The notes beneath the pieces are model-generated. The model was not told where the DNA came from, searched no databases, and was given only the letters and a program-made list of their open reading frames with translations. A stretch of DNA of 61,938 bases from an uncultured Bacteroidales bacterium (lineage in GTDB: Bacteria; Bacteroidota; Bacteroidia; Bacteroidales; Bacteroidaceae): the NCBI GenBank assembly GCA_902801485.1, contig CADCIP010000017.1:1-61938 (forward strand). Reading direction: 5' to 3'. Position numbers and translations under genes: made by a program. How positions within the stretch are numbered: position 1 is the stretch's first letter; the number at the start of each line of letters is the position of its first letter. This document shows positions 41,929-51,820 of this stretch, piece by piece.

Positions 41929-43053
41929 ATGGAATTCAAAGTTTCAAGTTCAGCACTTTACAGCCGCCTGACTGCGGCTAGTAAGGTTATGGGGTCAAAG
42001 AACTCCATGCCTATCCTTGATTGCATCCTATTTGACGTTAAGGACGGCCAAATAACTATCACCGCTTCGGATAGTGAAAAGTATTATATTACAACGGCTC
42101 CCGTTATTGAACAGAATGGCAACGCACGTTTCTGCATCCCAGCCAAAACTATTATAGATTCTATTAAAGAATTGGCAGAACAGCCTTTGACTATTTCTTT
42201 TAATGAGGAAACCATGAAAGTAGAGGGCCAACACAGCAGTGGTAGTTTTAGCGTGATGGCTCAGGATGCAGCCCCCTATCCTTTGGCTAAACAGGTAAGC
42301 GATAGCGCCACCTGCTTGACCATGCCAGCAGAAGTGATGCTAAATGGCATCAACCGTTGTCTGTTTGCCACAGCAAATGACGAGATTCGTTTGGTTATGA
42401 ACGGCATCTACGTGGACATTACCCCAGACTATCTTATCTTTGCCGGTACCGATGGGCGCAAACTAGTCCGCAATACTGTGCACAGCATCAAAACTGGACT
42501 GACCGCAGGTTTTATTCTGCCTAAAAAGGTGTGCACTATTCTAAAGACCGTCCTAAACAAAGACGACGAGCAAATTGAAGTTCTCTTCGACACAGACAAG
42601 GCAACTATCAAGTCAGAAGATATGACTATGCACTTCCGACTGATAGAGGGACGTTACCCCAACTACAACGCTGTAATTCCACAGAGCAATCCCTTCAAGG
42701 CTACCGTTGACCGTATAGCATTGTCCAGTGCCCTAAAACGTGTCGCTGTCTTCTGCAATCAAAGCAGCGGTCTGGTTAAGGTGGAACTAAGCAACAACAG
42801 CATGAAGTTGACGGGACAGGACAATGAGTATGCTACCAGTGCCGAAGAATTCCTCACATGTGATTACAACTCAAGTCCCATCAGTATTGGTTTCAGCTGC
42901 CAATTTCTGCTGGAGATTGCCAACATTTTGGAGAGCGACTCTATTACACTGGAAGTGGCTGACCCCAGCCGTCCCGGTATCATTCGTCCCGTTGATGACA
43001 ATACCGAGGATGAAGTGCTGATGCTGCTGATGCCCATGAGAGTTGAGGATTAA
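41929..43053 (+). CDS. dnaN: DNA polymerase III beta sliding clamp
   Basis: A 374-residue ring-forming processivity factor with the usual three-domain layout: MEFKVSSSALYSRLTAASKVMGSKNSMPILDCILF opening domain 1, DGRKLVRNTVHSIKTG in domain 2, and the C-terminal LMPMRV (P-M-R motif) that forms part of the peptide-binding cleft. Length matches the family. First gene of a seven-gene operon with an exonuclease, coaBC, DUF4835, recN, a TPR protein and tilS. In most bacteria dnaN sits by dnaA; here, as in other Bacteroidales, it does not. Confidence 0.95.
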   Translation: MEFKVSSSALYSRLTAASKVMGSKNSMPILDCILFDVKDGQITITASDSEKYYITTAPVIEQNGNARFCIPAKTIIDSIKELAEQPLTISFNEETMKVEGQHSSGSFSVMAQDAAPYPLAKQVSDSATCLTMPAEVMLNGINRCLFATANDEIRLVMNGIYVDITPDYLIFAGTDGRKLVRNTVHSIKTGLTAGFILPKKVCTILKTVLNKDDEQIEVLFDTDKATIKSEDMTMHFRLIEGRYPNYNAVIPQSNPFKATVDRIALSSALKRVAVFCNQSSGLVKVELSNNSMKLTGQDNEYATSAEEFLTCDYNSSPISIGFSCQFLLEIANILESDSITLEVADPSRPGIIRPVDDNTEDEVLMLLMPMRVED

Positions 43054-43068
43054 AACACACGGCAAAGC

Positions 43069-43839
43069 ATGAAGCTAAATCTGAAGAATCCTATTATTTT
43101 CTTCGACCTGGAAACTACTGGTCTTGACATAGCAAAAGACCGCATAGTGGAATTATGCTATATCCGTGTCGAGCCTAATGGTAACGAGGAATCCAAAAGT
43201 ATGCGCATCAACCCCGAGGTACACATCCCCGAGGAAGCAAGCCGCGTACACGGTATTTACGACATAGACGTAAAGGACTGCCCAACCTTCAAGCAGATTG
43301 CCAAGACGCTATGGCAAACCTTCGAGGGCTGCGATCTGGCAGGCTACAACAGCAATAAATTCGACATTCCCTTGCTTGTAGAAGAATTCATGCGGGCCGG
43401 AGTAGAAATAGATTTAAGTAAGCGCAAGTTAGTGGACGTGCAGAACATCTACCACAAATTGGAACGGCGAACACTCATAGCAGCGTACAAATACTACTGC
43501 GGAAAAGACTTAGAGAACGCTCACAGTGCGCTAGCCGACACTCAAGCTACCTACGAGGTGCTACAGGCCCAACTGGATAAATACCCTGACGAGTTAAAAA
43601 ACGACATGCAATTCCTGGCAGACTTCTCAAAGATGGGAAACAACATCGATTTCGCCGGGCGTTTCGTTTATGCCGAAGACGGAACAGAATTAGTGAACTT
43701 TGGCAAGTACAAAGGAAAACCCGTAAAAGAAGTCCTGCATAAAGACCCCGGCTATTATGGATGGATTATGCAAGGGGACTTTACCATGAATACAAAGCAA
43801 ATACTTACAAAACTCCGTTTCAAATATGCTGCAGGGTAA
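43069..43839 (+). CDS. DnaQ-type 3'-5' exonuclease
   Basis: A 256-residue DEDD exonuclease. Exo I is FFDLETTGLD, exo II is GYNSNKFDIPLL, exo III is the HSALADTQATYEV segment (DEDDh, His present). A C-terminal extension (about residues 195-256: GRFVYAEDGTELVNFGKYKGKPVKEVLHKDPGYYGWIM) is the domain found on Bacteroidetes members of this family. It probably proofreads with Pol III or processes DNA; its position 15 bp after dnaN supports that. It overlaps coaBC by 14 bp. Confidence 0.9.
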   Translation: MKLNLKNPIIFFDLETTGLDIAKDRIVELCYIRVEPNGNEESKSMRINPEVHIPEEASRVHGIYDIDVKDCPTFKQIAKTLWQTFEGCDLAGYNSNKFDIPLLVEEFMRAGVEIDLSKRKLVDVQNIYHKLERRTLIAAYKYYCGKDLENAHSALADTQATYEVLQAQLDKYPDELKNDMQFLADFSKMGNNIDFAGRFVYAEDGTELVNFGKYKGKPVKEVLHKDPGYYGWIMQGDFTMNTKQILTKLRFKYAAG

Positions 43840-45022
43840 GAAAATAGTTCTGGGCATAACTGGCAGCATAGCCGCTTATAAGGCATGTTACATCACTCGC
43901 GGCCTCATCAAGCAGGGTGCCGAGGTGCAGGTTGTCATCACCCCATCGGGTAAGGAGTTTATCACTCCGCTTACGCTGAGTACCCTTACCGGTAAACCCG
44001 TAGTAAGCGAATTCTTTGACCGCAGAGACGGTTCATGGCACTCACATGTGCAGTTAGGACTTTGGGCCGATGTCATGATTATAGCTCCTGCCAGTGCCAG
44101 CACCATAGGTAAAATGGCCAATGGCATAGCCGACAATATGCTCGTTACCACATATCTAAGCATGAAGGCACCCGTGTTCATTGCACCTGCTATGGATTTG
44201 GACATGTACGCCCATCCCAGCACACAGAAGAACCTTGAAACACTCCGTTCATACGGAAACCATATTATAGAGCCGGGCACAGGCTTCCTTGCCAGCAAAC
44301 TGGAAGGAAAAGGCCGTATGGAAGAGCCGGAACGCATCATTGAAATAATTGAAGCCTTCTTTGCAGAGAAAGCAGATCTGAAGGACAAAAAAATTTTGAT
44401 TACCGCCGGTCCAACATACGAAAAACTTGACCCAGTACGTTTCATCGGTAACTACAGCAGCGGCAAGATGGGGATTGCCATAGCTGAAGAATGTGCAACA
44501 CGTGGCGCAAAAGTGGAACTTATCTGTGGCCCCGTCAACATCAAGACCAATCATCCAAATATTAAACGGACTAACGTGGAAAGCGCAGCTCAGATGTACC
44601 AGGCTTCAACAGACTTATTCCCCAGTACAGATGTAGCCATACTTTGTGCAGCCGTTGCAGACTTTACACCTTCTTGCGTAGCTGAGAATAAGATAAAGCG
44701 CAAAGGTAACCACCTGACTCTGGAATTGGAGCCTACCAAAGACATCGCCCAAGCCCTGGGACAGATGAAACGCGAAAATCAGGTGATGGTAGGATTTGCC
44801 TTAGAGACAAACGACGAGGAGAATCATGCCAAGGAAAAATTACAGAAAAAAAATCTGGACTTCATAGTCCTAAACAGTTTACATGACGAGGGTGCCGGAT
44901 TCCAACACGACACCAACAAGGTAACACTCATAGACAAGGAAGGCGAGAAAAGCTTTCCCTTGAAGTCAAAAAGAGAAGTGGCAAAAGATATTGTAAACAA
45001 ATTGGTATCAATCATAAAATGA
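43826..45022 (+). CDS. coaBC: Bifunctional CoaBC (coenzyme A synthesis)
   Basis: A 398-residue protein. The N-terminal half is the FMN-dependent 4'-phosphopantothenoylcysteine decarboxylase (GITGSIAAYKACYITRGLIKQG; active-site region with PAMDLDMYAHPS). The C-terminal half is the phosphopantothenate-cysteine ligase (ILITAGPTYEKLDPVRFIGNYSSGKMG; KIKRKG, DFIVLNSL). It is fused in the usual order and of normal length. It makes 4'-phosphopantetheine from phosphopantothenate, cysteine and a nucleotide triphosphate. The ATG at 43826 overlaps the exonuclease gene. PanB in this window supplies the same pathway. Confidence 0.95.
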   Translation: MLQGKKIVLGITGSIAAYKACYITRGLIKQGAEVQVVITPSGKEFITPLTLSTLTGKPVVSEFFDRRDGSWHSHVQLGLWADVMIIAPASASTIGKMANGIADNMLVTTYLSMKAPVFIAPAMDLDMYAHPSTQKNLETLRSYGNHIIEPGTGFLASKLEGKGRMEEPERIIEIIEAFFAEKADLKDKKILITAGPTYEKLDPVRFIGNYSSGKMGIAIAEECATRGAKVELICGPVNIKTNHPNIKRTNVESAAQMYQASTDLFPSTDVAILCAAVADFTPSCVAENKIKRKGNHLTLELEPTKDIAQALGQMKRENQVMVGFALETNDEENHAKEKLQKKNLDFIVLNSLHDEGAGFQHDTNKVTLIDKEGEKSFPLKSKREVAKDIVNKLVSIIK

Positions 45023-45921
45023 GGAAACTATTTCTTGTCTTAACAGTATTTGTTCTAACCGGTGCTAATCTTTCCGCCCAAGAACTGAATGCAAGGGTAA
45101 ACATCAACTATTCCCAAATAGAGAGCCCAAAAACAGAGACATTCACTAAACTGCAAACCACAATAGAGGAGTTTCTGAATAACCATAAATGGACAGAAAT
45201 CGCTTTCCGCGAGAACGAAAAGATTCAATGCAATTTCAACATTACCGTTTCTGAGCATAACGTTTCCGAGAACACGTTTAAGTGCACGCTTTTAATGACT
45301 AGCAACCGACCTGTCTTCAACAGCAGCTACAATACTGTATGCTATTCTGTGAACGACAAGGAGTTTGTTTTCAAATTCTCGGAATTCGACCAGATAGAGT
45401 ATCAGGAGAATCAGATTGACAATAATCTTGTAGCACTGCTTGCTTACTATGCTTATATGATAATAGGTATGGACTTAGACACCATGTCGCCCAAAGGCGG
45501 GACATCCTGCTTCCAAACAGCAGAGAACATTGTATCGGCAGGTCAGAATTTGGACTTCCCCGGTTGGAAAGCGTTCAGCGACGCTAGCAACCGTTTTGGC
45601 TTACTAAACGACTACCTTGACGGTTCAATGGAATGCATGCGCGAATTCCAATATATCTATCACAGAAAAGGTTTAGACCAAATGACAGAGAACCCAGATA
45701 CTGCCAGAGCTGCCATTACAGAGGGACTAGACCTTCTGCTTCAAGCTCATAAAGCAAAGAACATGAACCGTGTGGCTCAGCTTTTTACTGAATACAAAAG
45801 AAACGAATTGGTAAATATCTATTCGGGAAAAGGCACAACTGAAGAGAAAAATAAAGCCTACGACGTTCTATTTGCCATAGATGCCTCGCAGGATCAGGAA
45901 TGGCAAAAAATAAAGAAGTAA
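45019..45921 (+). CDS. DUF4835 secreted protein
   Basis: A 300-residue protein with signal peptide (MRKLFLVLTVFVLTGANLSAQELNARVNI). It matches the Bacteroidetes-specific DUF4835 family found between coaBC and recN in this phylum. The sequence reads as a periplasmic, mostly helical C-terminal half (LDGSMECMREFQYIYHRKGLDQM...) after a beta-rich start. Function is unknown; conserved position suggests an envelope role. The ATG overlaps the coaBC stop by 4 bp. Confidence 0.85.
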   Translation: MRKLFLVLTVFVLTGANLSAQELNARVNINYSQIESPKTETFTKLQTTIEEFLNNHKWTEIAFRENEKIQCNFNITVSEHNVSENTFKCTLLMTSNRPVFNSSYNTVCYSVNDKEFVFKFSEFDQIEYQENQIDNNLVALLAYYAYMIIGMDLDTMSPKGGTSCFQTAENIVSAGQNLDFPGWKAFSDASNRFGLLNDYLDGSMECMREFQYIYHRKGLDQMTENPDTARAAITEGLDLLLQAHKAKNMNRVAQLFTEYKRNELVNIYSGKGTTEEKNKAYDVLFAIDASQDQEWQKIKK

Positions 45922-45927
45922 GACTTT

Positions 45928-47598
45928 ATGCTTAAACATCTTTATATCAAGAACTTCACTCTCATCAAGGAGTTGGACATTGATCTGCAGCCGGGGTTTT
46001 CCGTTATTACGGGTGAAACGGGTGCAGGCAAATCTATCATGTTGGGAGCCATTAACTACCTATTGGGCCAAAGGACAGATATAAAGAGCATTCTGCCAGG
46101 AGCTGACAAGTGCACCATTGAGGCAACTTTCAGCATAGAAGGATACGATTTGAAAAGTTTGTTCGAAGAAAACGACACAGACTTTTATGAACAGGAATGT
46201 ATCATCCGCCGCGAGTTTTCCACCAGCGGAAAAAGCAGAGCCTTTGTGAATGACACGCCTGCCAACCTCACATTCCTAAAAGAACTGGGGTTTCATCTAA
46301 TAGACATTCACTCCCAGCACCAGAATCTTCTCATTTCCAAAGAAGATTTCCAACTTCACATCTTAGATATAATGGCGCAAAACCATTCGTTGCTGGAACA
46401 ATACCATACTAGTTTTTCTGAGTACAGACAAACTGAGCAAGAGTTGAAGAAAGCAAAAGAGGATATAGCAAAATCGAGAGCAGAGGAAGACTATCTGCTT
46501 TTCCAACTGGAACAACTGGAGGAGCTGAATCCAAAAGCCGGAGAAGATGAGGAACTGGAGAAAGAGCAGAGCGAACTAAGTCATGCAGAAGAAATAAAGA
46601 ATATACTGTTTAAAGCAGAAGCCCAATTCAGCAACGACAGCGACCAAGGAGGTCTCATTGAGGTTCTGAAGCATATTATCCAAGATATTCAGTCCCTCAC
46701 CCGTATATATCCTGCCATAGAAGAATATGCAGAACGATTAGAAAGCGCACTCATAGAACTAAAGGACATAAATGCGGAACTAGGCGACTTAGCTGAGAGA
46801 GTAGAATACAATCCGGCACGATTAGAGGAGATAAACAACCGCCTTGACAAATTATACACCTTAGAAAAGAAACACGAGGTAAAATCAACTGCCGACTTGG
46901 AAGCCTTTATGCTGGGTCTAAGACAAAAGCTAGACATTATCAGCAACGGAGAGGAAAGAATCGACGAACTGGAGAAAGCTGTTAAGGAAAAACTTGCCAG
47001 AACAAAAACACTGGCAGAACAACTGTGCATGCGGAGAACTTCTGCAGCCAGAGAAGTGGAAGCTGCCGTTACAAGCATGCTGACACAGTTGGACATCCCC
47101 AACAACAAGTTTGAGGTTAAGATTGAGAAGAATCATCAATTGACAGAAAACGGAATCGACAAGGTTACTTTCTTCTTCTCGGCCAACAAAAATGCACCCA
47201 TGAGAGCCATATCGGAAGTAGCCAGCGGTGGTGAAATAGCCCGTCTAATGCTCGCACTAAAAGCCCTCACAAGCAAAAGGGAGAATCTACCCACTATCAT
47301 ATTTGACGAAATAGATACAGGTGTCGGTGGGAAGGTTGCCTCATCAATGGCCAATTTGATGAAAGAAATGACTGCAAGTAACAAGCATCAGGTGATAACC
47401 ATCACACACCTGCCCCAAATAGCATCATGCGGTACAACACATTATTGGGTTTATAAGGAAGATACTGACGACCGGACATTTAGCCATATACGCGAACTGA
47501 CTCCCGAAGAACGGGTGACAGAGATCGCACACATGTTAAGTGGAACTGAAATCTCTGAAGCAGCCATCCTTAATGCAAAACAATTATTGAAACAATGA
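45928..47598 (+). CDS. recN: DNA repair protein RecN
   Basis: A 556-residue SMC-like ATPase that holds broken DNA ends during repair. Walker A is TGETGAGKSIML (about residues 29-40), then the coiled-coil arms (about 150-360), the ABC signature SEVASGGEIARLMLALKAL, Walker B TIIFDEIDTGVGG and the D/H-loop region ITITHLPQIASCG. Length and domain order are normal. It lies 6 bp after the DUF4835 gene and overlaps the next gene by 4 bp (ATGA). Confidence 0.95.
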   Translation: MLKHLYIKNFTLIKELDIDLQPGFSVITGETGAGKSIMLGAINYLLGQRTDIKSILPGADKCTIEATFSIEGYDLKSLFEENDTDFYEQECIIRREFSTSGKSRAFVNDTPANLTFLKELGFHLIDIHSQHQNLLISKEDFQLHILDIMAQNHSLLEQYHTSFSEYRQTEQELKKAKEDIAKSRAEEDYLLFQLEQLEELNPKAGEDEELEKEQSELSHAEEIKNILFKAEAQFSNDSDQGGLIEVLKHIIQDIQSLTRIYPAIEEYAERLESALIELKDINAELGDLAERVEYNPARLEEINNRLDKLYTLEKKHEVKSTADLEAFMLGLRQKLDIISNGEERIDELEKAVKEKLARTKTLAEQLCMRRTSAAREVEAAVTSMLTQLDIPNNKFEVKIEKNHQLTENGIDKVTFFFSANKNAPMRAISEVASGGEIARLMLALKALTSKRENLPTIIFDEIDTGVGGKVASSMANLMKEMTASNKHQVITITHLPQIASCGTTHYWVYKEDTDDRTFSHIRELTPEERVTEIAHMLSGTEISEAAILNAKQLLKQ

Positions 47599-49271
47599 AG
47601 AGAACTCTGATTATACTTATATATACATTATTATATTTATTACCATCTCAGGCCCAGTCTCACAAATGGTTCAAGAAGGTTAAAGGGGCTCAAGTTGCCG
47701 TTATGGTATATAACCAAAACGGCGAAATGAAGGAGACACAAGGTGTCTTCTCAAAAGATCAAGGAACAGTACTTACTGAGTATGATGCCCTGAAGCAGGC
47801 AACCCGTGCCATTGTAGTAGATGCAAACGGAAAAGAATATCCTGTAAAAGAGGTCTTAGGTGCCAATGCCATGTATAATGTCGCAAAGTTGCAGATTGAA
47901 CTCGTAAAGGGGAAAATCACATATTTAAGTCCGTCATCAGTACCAGCTCAGGAAAATAACACGGTTTACATCCTTCCTAATGTAAAAGCAGGAAAAAATG
48001 CATCTTGCACACAACAGACCATTACTAAAGTTGAAACATTCAAGGATACTTATAACTATTATACCATAAGCGATCCCGCCAACGAGCGACTAAAGAACAG
48101 CGCAGTATTAAACGAAAACGGTGAAATGATCGGACTGCTGCAACTAGCAGCTAAAGAAGGAAATAATGCATACGTTATAGACGGGAGATTTATCTCCGAC
48201 CTGAAGATAAAGCCAATAGATGCCGGGAATAACGACTTGAAAGCCATTTACATAAAGAAATCGCTCCCAGATACCGAAGAAGACGCCCTGACCTACCTGT
48301 ACCTGTTGGACAAGAAAGACAGCACATACATGGCCAGTTTAGAAGATTTCATCATTAAATACCCGACAAACGCTTCAGGAAGGATGTTGAAAGCAGAAAG
48401 ATTAATTGAACAAGGAAAATACGCAGAAGCAGACAAGATATACGAAGAAGCACTGAATACCAATGGAATCAACAAAGACGAAGTCCTGTTCTCGAAAGCA
48501 AGGGCCATATATTCGCTGAATTTGAATAAAGCATATAGTAAATACAACGATTGGGGTATGGAAAAAGCATTAGAGGAAACAAGGAATGCCTTTAACAACA
48601 ATCCATTGCCCATTTATACACAACAGGAAGCAAATTGCCTTTTTGCCATGAAACGTTACGACGAGGCTCGTGAGAAATTCATCTCCCTGACAAAGACCAA
48701 TCTTCGTAATGCTGATATATTTTTGAGTGCTGCACAATGCCAAATCATTCAGAACAAAGAAGATGGCGTACTGGAACTGCTTGACAGTGCCCTTGCTTGT
48801 TATAGTAAGCCTTACCCTATAGCTGCGGCTAATATCATTTTGATAAGAGCTGACGCATTAGCAAAAGCAGGAAAGAACAAAGATGCTGTGTTAGGACTGA
48901 ATGATTATGAGCGTTTGGCCGGAGATAATTTGAATGCTAACTTCTACTACGGAAGAGAACAACTGGAAGTAAAATGTCGCATGTATCCACAGGCACTCTC
49001 CGATATAGAAAAAACCATCAATCTGGCTCCCAAAGAGGCTTTGTACTATGCAGAAGCCGCAGCACTTAATTATAGATTAGGTCAAATAGACGATGCCATT
49101 GAATATGCAAAAAGGGCTATTGTAATAGATGAACAATTCGCCGACGCCTATCGTATAATAGGTGTTTGCTACAACCAGAAAGGGAATAAGGCCGAGGCCA
49201 GAAAATACCTTCAGAAAGCAATAGATCTGGGTGACACCTTGGCATCTGGCATTATTGATAAGATGAAGTGA
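47595..49271 (+). CDS. Secreted trypsin-like pseudoprotease with TPR repeats
   Basis: A 558-residue protein with signal peptide MKRTLIILIYTLLYLLPSQAQ. Residues about 28-205 follow a trypsin/HtrA-like strand order (VAVMVYNQNGEMKETQGVFSKDQGTVLTEYDALKQA... MYNVAKLQIE... NSAVLNENGEMIGL). The catalytic His position reads Asp (TEYDAL, residue 64) and the Asp position reads Asn (N95), while a Ser is kept (S169) without the GxSGG surround. From about 220 on there are six or more TPR-type helical repeats (e.g. YAEAAALNYRLGQIDDAIEYAKRAIVIDEQFADAYRIIGVCYNQKGNKAEARKYL). Probably a periplasmic scaffold rather than a protease. Overlaps recN and tilS by 4 bp each. Confidence 0.75.
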   Translation: MKRTLIILIYTLLYLLPSQAQSHKWFKKVKGAQVAVMVYNQNGEMKETQGVFSKDQGTVLTEYDALKQATRAIVVDANGKEYPVKEVLGANAMYNVAKLQIELVKGKITYLSPSSVPAQENNTVYILPNVKAGKNASCTQQTITKVETFKDTYNYYTISDPANERLKNSAVLNENGEMIGLLQLAAKEGNNAYVIDGRFISDLKIKPIDAGNNDLKAIYIKKSLPDTEEDALTYLYLLDKKDSTYMASLEDFIIKYPTNASGRMLKAERLIEQGKYAEADKIYEEALNTNGINKDEVLFSKARAIYSLNLNKAYSKYNDWGMEKALEETRNAFNNNPLPIYTQQEANCLFAMKRYDEAREKFISLTKTNLRNADIFLSAAQCQIIQNKEDGVLELLDSALACYSKPYPIAAANIILIRADALAKAGKNKDAVLGLNDYERLAGDNLNANFYYGREQLEVKCRMYPQALSDIEKTINLAPKEALYYAEAAALNYRLGQIDDAIEYAKRAIVIDEQFADAYRIIGVCYNQKGNKAEARKYLQKAIDLGDTLASGIIDKMK

Positions 49272-50533
49272 AAGAAAGAATAAGGAAATACATACTGACA
49301 AACCAGATATTATGCCAGAAAGGATTGGTTCTGGTGGGAGTAAGCGGAGGAGCCGATTCTGTAGCACTCCTATTAATACTAAAAGAGTTAGGATATCAGA
49401 TTCAAGCTCTTCACTGCAACTTTCGACTCAGAGGAGAAGAATCCGACAGAGATGAAAGATTTGTTTTCAACCTTTGCGAAAAGAACAACATTCCTTTACT
49501 TACCAAACATTTCGATACCAAGGACTATGCTGTCAAGAATAATATCAGCATAGAAATGGCTGCAAGAGAATTAAGATATAACTGGTTCTATGAAGTATTG
49601 ACCGAAAAAAACGCACAATGTATTGCTGTTGCCCATCACAAGAACGATCAGGCGGAAACCATACTTCTGAACCTGATTAGAGGAACAGGAATACGAGGTC
49701 TGGCTGGGATGCACCCCTTACGTAACAAGATTGCACGTCCATTACTCTGCATTACCCGCCAAGATGTTTTGTCTTATCTGAACCTAATCGGACAAGAGTA
49801 TGTAACAGACAGCACTAATTTGGAAAGAGATGCAACAAGAAACAAGATTCGCTTGGACATCTTGCCCCGGCTTACAGCAATTAATCCCAATATTATAAAC
49901 ACGCTTTCAGACACTTGCAGTATTATGATGACAAGCATTCCCCTTTACGAGCAGGCTGTTCAAGAGGAGCTGAAACAAGTGAAAGTAAATGATGCAGAAC
50001 TTAACATCAGGCCATTACTGGAAAGCAAGAATTCTGCCGTTATAATTTATGAATGGCTGAAAGACAAAGGATTTACCTACTCACAAAACGCGGAAATTGC
50101 GGAATCGCTAGGTAGTACATCGGGAAAAATATGGGAAAGCAAGACGCATCGTCTTTTAAAGGATAGGAACAGGCTAATTCTTCAAGAGAATGACAAGGAA
50201 GCCTTAATGCCACAAATTATACAAGAAGAGGTTGACCATATTTCTGAAACCGGTCCCAACATAGCCTACTTTGACAAAGAAAAAATCATATCCCCCATCA
50301 CCTATCGGAGAGCAAGGGAAGGTGATTGGTTTATTCCCTTTGGCATGAAAGGGAAGAAATTGATAAGTGACTATCTTACAGATGTTAAAGCTACCAGATT
50401 TGAAAAAGAAAGTCAAGTTCTTGCCTTGTGCGGAGAAGATATAATTTGGGTAGTTGGACACAGGTCCGACAACCGTTATAAAGTGGATAAGAACACCAGA
50501 AGAATTATTATGTTAAAGATAAAAAATGTCTAA
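49268..50533 (+). CDS. tilS: tRNA(Ile)-lysidine synthetase TilS
   Basis: A 421-residue enzyme that attaches lysine to C34 of tRNA-Ile(CAU), letting it read AUA. The ATP-pyrophosphatase loop is VGVSGGADSVALL. AVAHHKNDQAETILLNLIRGTGIRGLAGM is the conserved second motif. The C-terminal TilS domain follows (about residues 350-421: RAREGDWFIPFGMKGKKLISDYLTD... IIWVVGHRSDNRYKV). Start codon is GTG at 49268, overlapping the previous stop as GTGA. Last gene of the dnaN operon. Confidence 0.94.
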   Translation: MKERIRKYILTNQILCQKGLVLVGVSGGADSVALLLILKELGYQIQALHCNFRLRGEESDRDERFVFNLCEKNNIPLLTKHFDTKDYAVKNNISIEMAARELRYNWFYEVLTEKNAQCIAVAHHKNDQAETILLNLIRGTGIRGLAGMHPLRNKIARPLLCITRQDVLSYLNLIGQEYVTDSTNLERDATRNKIRLDILPRLTAINPNIINTLSDTCSIMMTSIPLYEQAVQEELKQVKVNDAELNIRPLLESKNSAVIIYEWLKDKGFTYSQNAEIAESLGSTSGKIWESKTHRLLKDRNRLILQENDKEALMPQIIQEEVDHISETGPNIAYFDKEKIISPITYRRAREGDWFIPFGMKGKKLISDYLTDVKATRFEKESQVLALCGEDIIWVVGHRSDNRYKVDKNTRRIIMLKIKNV

Positions 50534-50575
50534 ACAAAAACAAAAATAATAACAATACGACCTGTTAAACAAAGT

Positions 50576-50605
50576 ACTCCCCCAAAGGGGAAGCGGAGAG
50601 GGGGC
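50576..50605 (+). repeat. GC-rich palindromic repeat, intergenic
   Basis: CTCCCC/GGGGAAG pairing with a 4-nt loop, then the family tail GCGGAGAGGGGGCC. It lies between tilS and the zinc-ribbon gene; the only clean copy in this window outside a gene. Confidence 0.65.
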
Positions 50606-50624
50606 CGACAAAATAACAAAAACT

Positions 50625-51725
50625 ATGAGTATGATTAAATGTCCTGAGTGCGGAGAAAGAGTGTCCACAATGGCTGGCACATGTCCACATTGTGGAATAA
50701 AAATTGCAGGAAACCTGAAACAATGTCCCAATTGTAACGAATATTGCCAGAATTCACAAGACAAATGCCCACATTGTGGCACAACTCTTTCCGTAGTCAC
50801 AGAAGAAGCCATTGAACAGGATAAGAATATGCAGAGTACAAAGACAACAAAAAAGACTGAAAAGAAGAGCAACAAATCCCTTATCTTTTCAATATCCATT
50901 GCAACCCTATTAGTTTTAATCATTGGCGGACTGATTTTATTGGATTACAAAAATAGCATAGATCGGGAAGAAGAAGAGTTTGCCCGACTCGAGGACACCT
51001 CTAACCCTGAATACTATAACGATTTCCTGGCAAAATATCCCAAAAGCAAACATTTTAAGGAAGTCAAGGAACGTCTGAATGTTTTGTTGGATGAAACAGA
51101 AGAATGGGAAAAATTGATACAAAATATCAGTCGCTCAGAAATCGAAAAATTCATGAACGTTCATCCTTATTCCATACGCAAGCATGTATGCGAGGACATG
51201 ATAGATTCCATCGATTGGAATGAGGCCAAAAAACTTAACACAGAAGAAGCAATCGTAAACTATCTTAATGTACATCCAAGTGGTAGATATGCCGAAGAAG
51301 CCTCTCTAAAGAAAAACGAATTGGGATTGATGAAGATAACAGCCCAAGACAAGGCAATCATCCGAGGTGCTTTGGAAAACTTCTTTACCGTTGCTATGAG
51401 CAAGCAAGACATCTCTCTCATCTCCGAGGCAATAATTGGGAAGATGGAAAATTTCTGCGGAACACCGGATGCCACCCCCGAGCAGATTGTTGCTTTTGCC
51501 AAGAACAAGATGGCAACAGACGTTATGGGCCTTCATTATACAATTGGAGAAGAATTCAGTGTACGCAAGCAAACTATTTCCGACGGAACAACCGGATATG
51601 CTGTTGACTTCCCTTTACAGGAAATCATCTCACGTTCAGATACAAGCCAACCTGGCACAAAATCATATCAGGTAAATGCTTTGCTCAATGCAGACCATAA
51701 GATTGTAAAGATGTCAATCAAATAA
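50625..51725 (+). CDS. Double zinc-ribbon membrane-anchored protein
   Basis: A 366-residue protein. Two zinc ribbons open it (CPECGERVSTMAGTCPHCG and CPNCNEYCQNSQDKCPHCG), then a charged linker, one membrane segment (SLIFSISIATLLVLIIGGLILL, about residues 85-108) and a soluble part outside the membrane. The latter has TPR-like helices (FLAKYPKSKHFKEVKERL) and a C-terminal NTF2-like segment (ALENFFTVAMSKQDISLISEAI). Function unknown. Starts within this context at the first ATG (MSMIKC); the ATG at 50631 is an alternative. Confidence 0.75.
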   Translation: MSMIKCPECGERVSTMAGTCPHCGIKIAGNLKQCPNCNEYCQNSQDKCPHCGTTLSVVTEEAIEQDKNMQSTKTTKKTEKKSNKSLIFSISIATLLVLIIGGLILLDYKNSIDREEEEFARLEDTSNPEYYNDFLAKYPKSKHFKEVKERLNVLLDETEEWEKLIQNISRSEIEKFMNVHPYSIRKHVCEDMIDSIDWNEAKKLNTEEAIVNYLNVHPSGRYAEEASLKKNELGLMKITAQDKAIIRGALENFFTVAMSKQDISLISEAIIGKMENFCGTPDATPEQIVAFAKNKMATDVMGLHYTIGEEFSVRKQTISDGTTGYAVDFPLQEIISRSDTSQPGTKSYQVNALLNADHKIVKMSIK

Positions 51726-51788
51726 TCGTTTGAATCACTTTTTAGGCACAAATATATGAGTTTTCTTCATAAAGCGGTAATTTTTAGC

Positions 51789-51796
51789 TAATTTTG
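51789..51796 (+). promoter_or_regulatory. -7 promoter element of the glucosaminidase gene
   Basis: TAATTTTG, TAnnTTTG match, 25 nt before the ATG at 51821. It places the start of transcription after the TTG at 51794, so the ATG is the real start. Confidence 0.65.
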
Positions 51797-51820
51797 CGCC
51801 CGAAATTGAGAAAACGAGAA

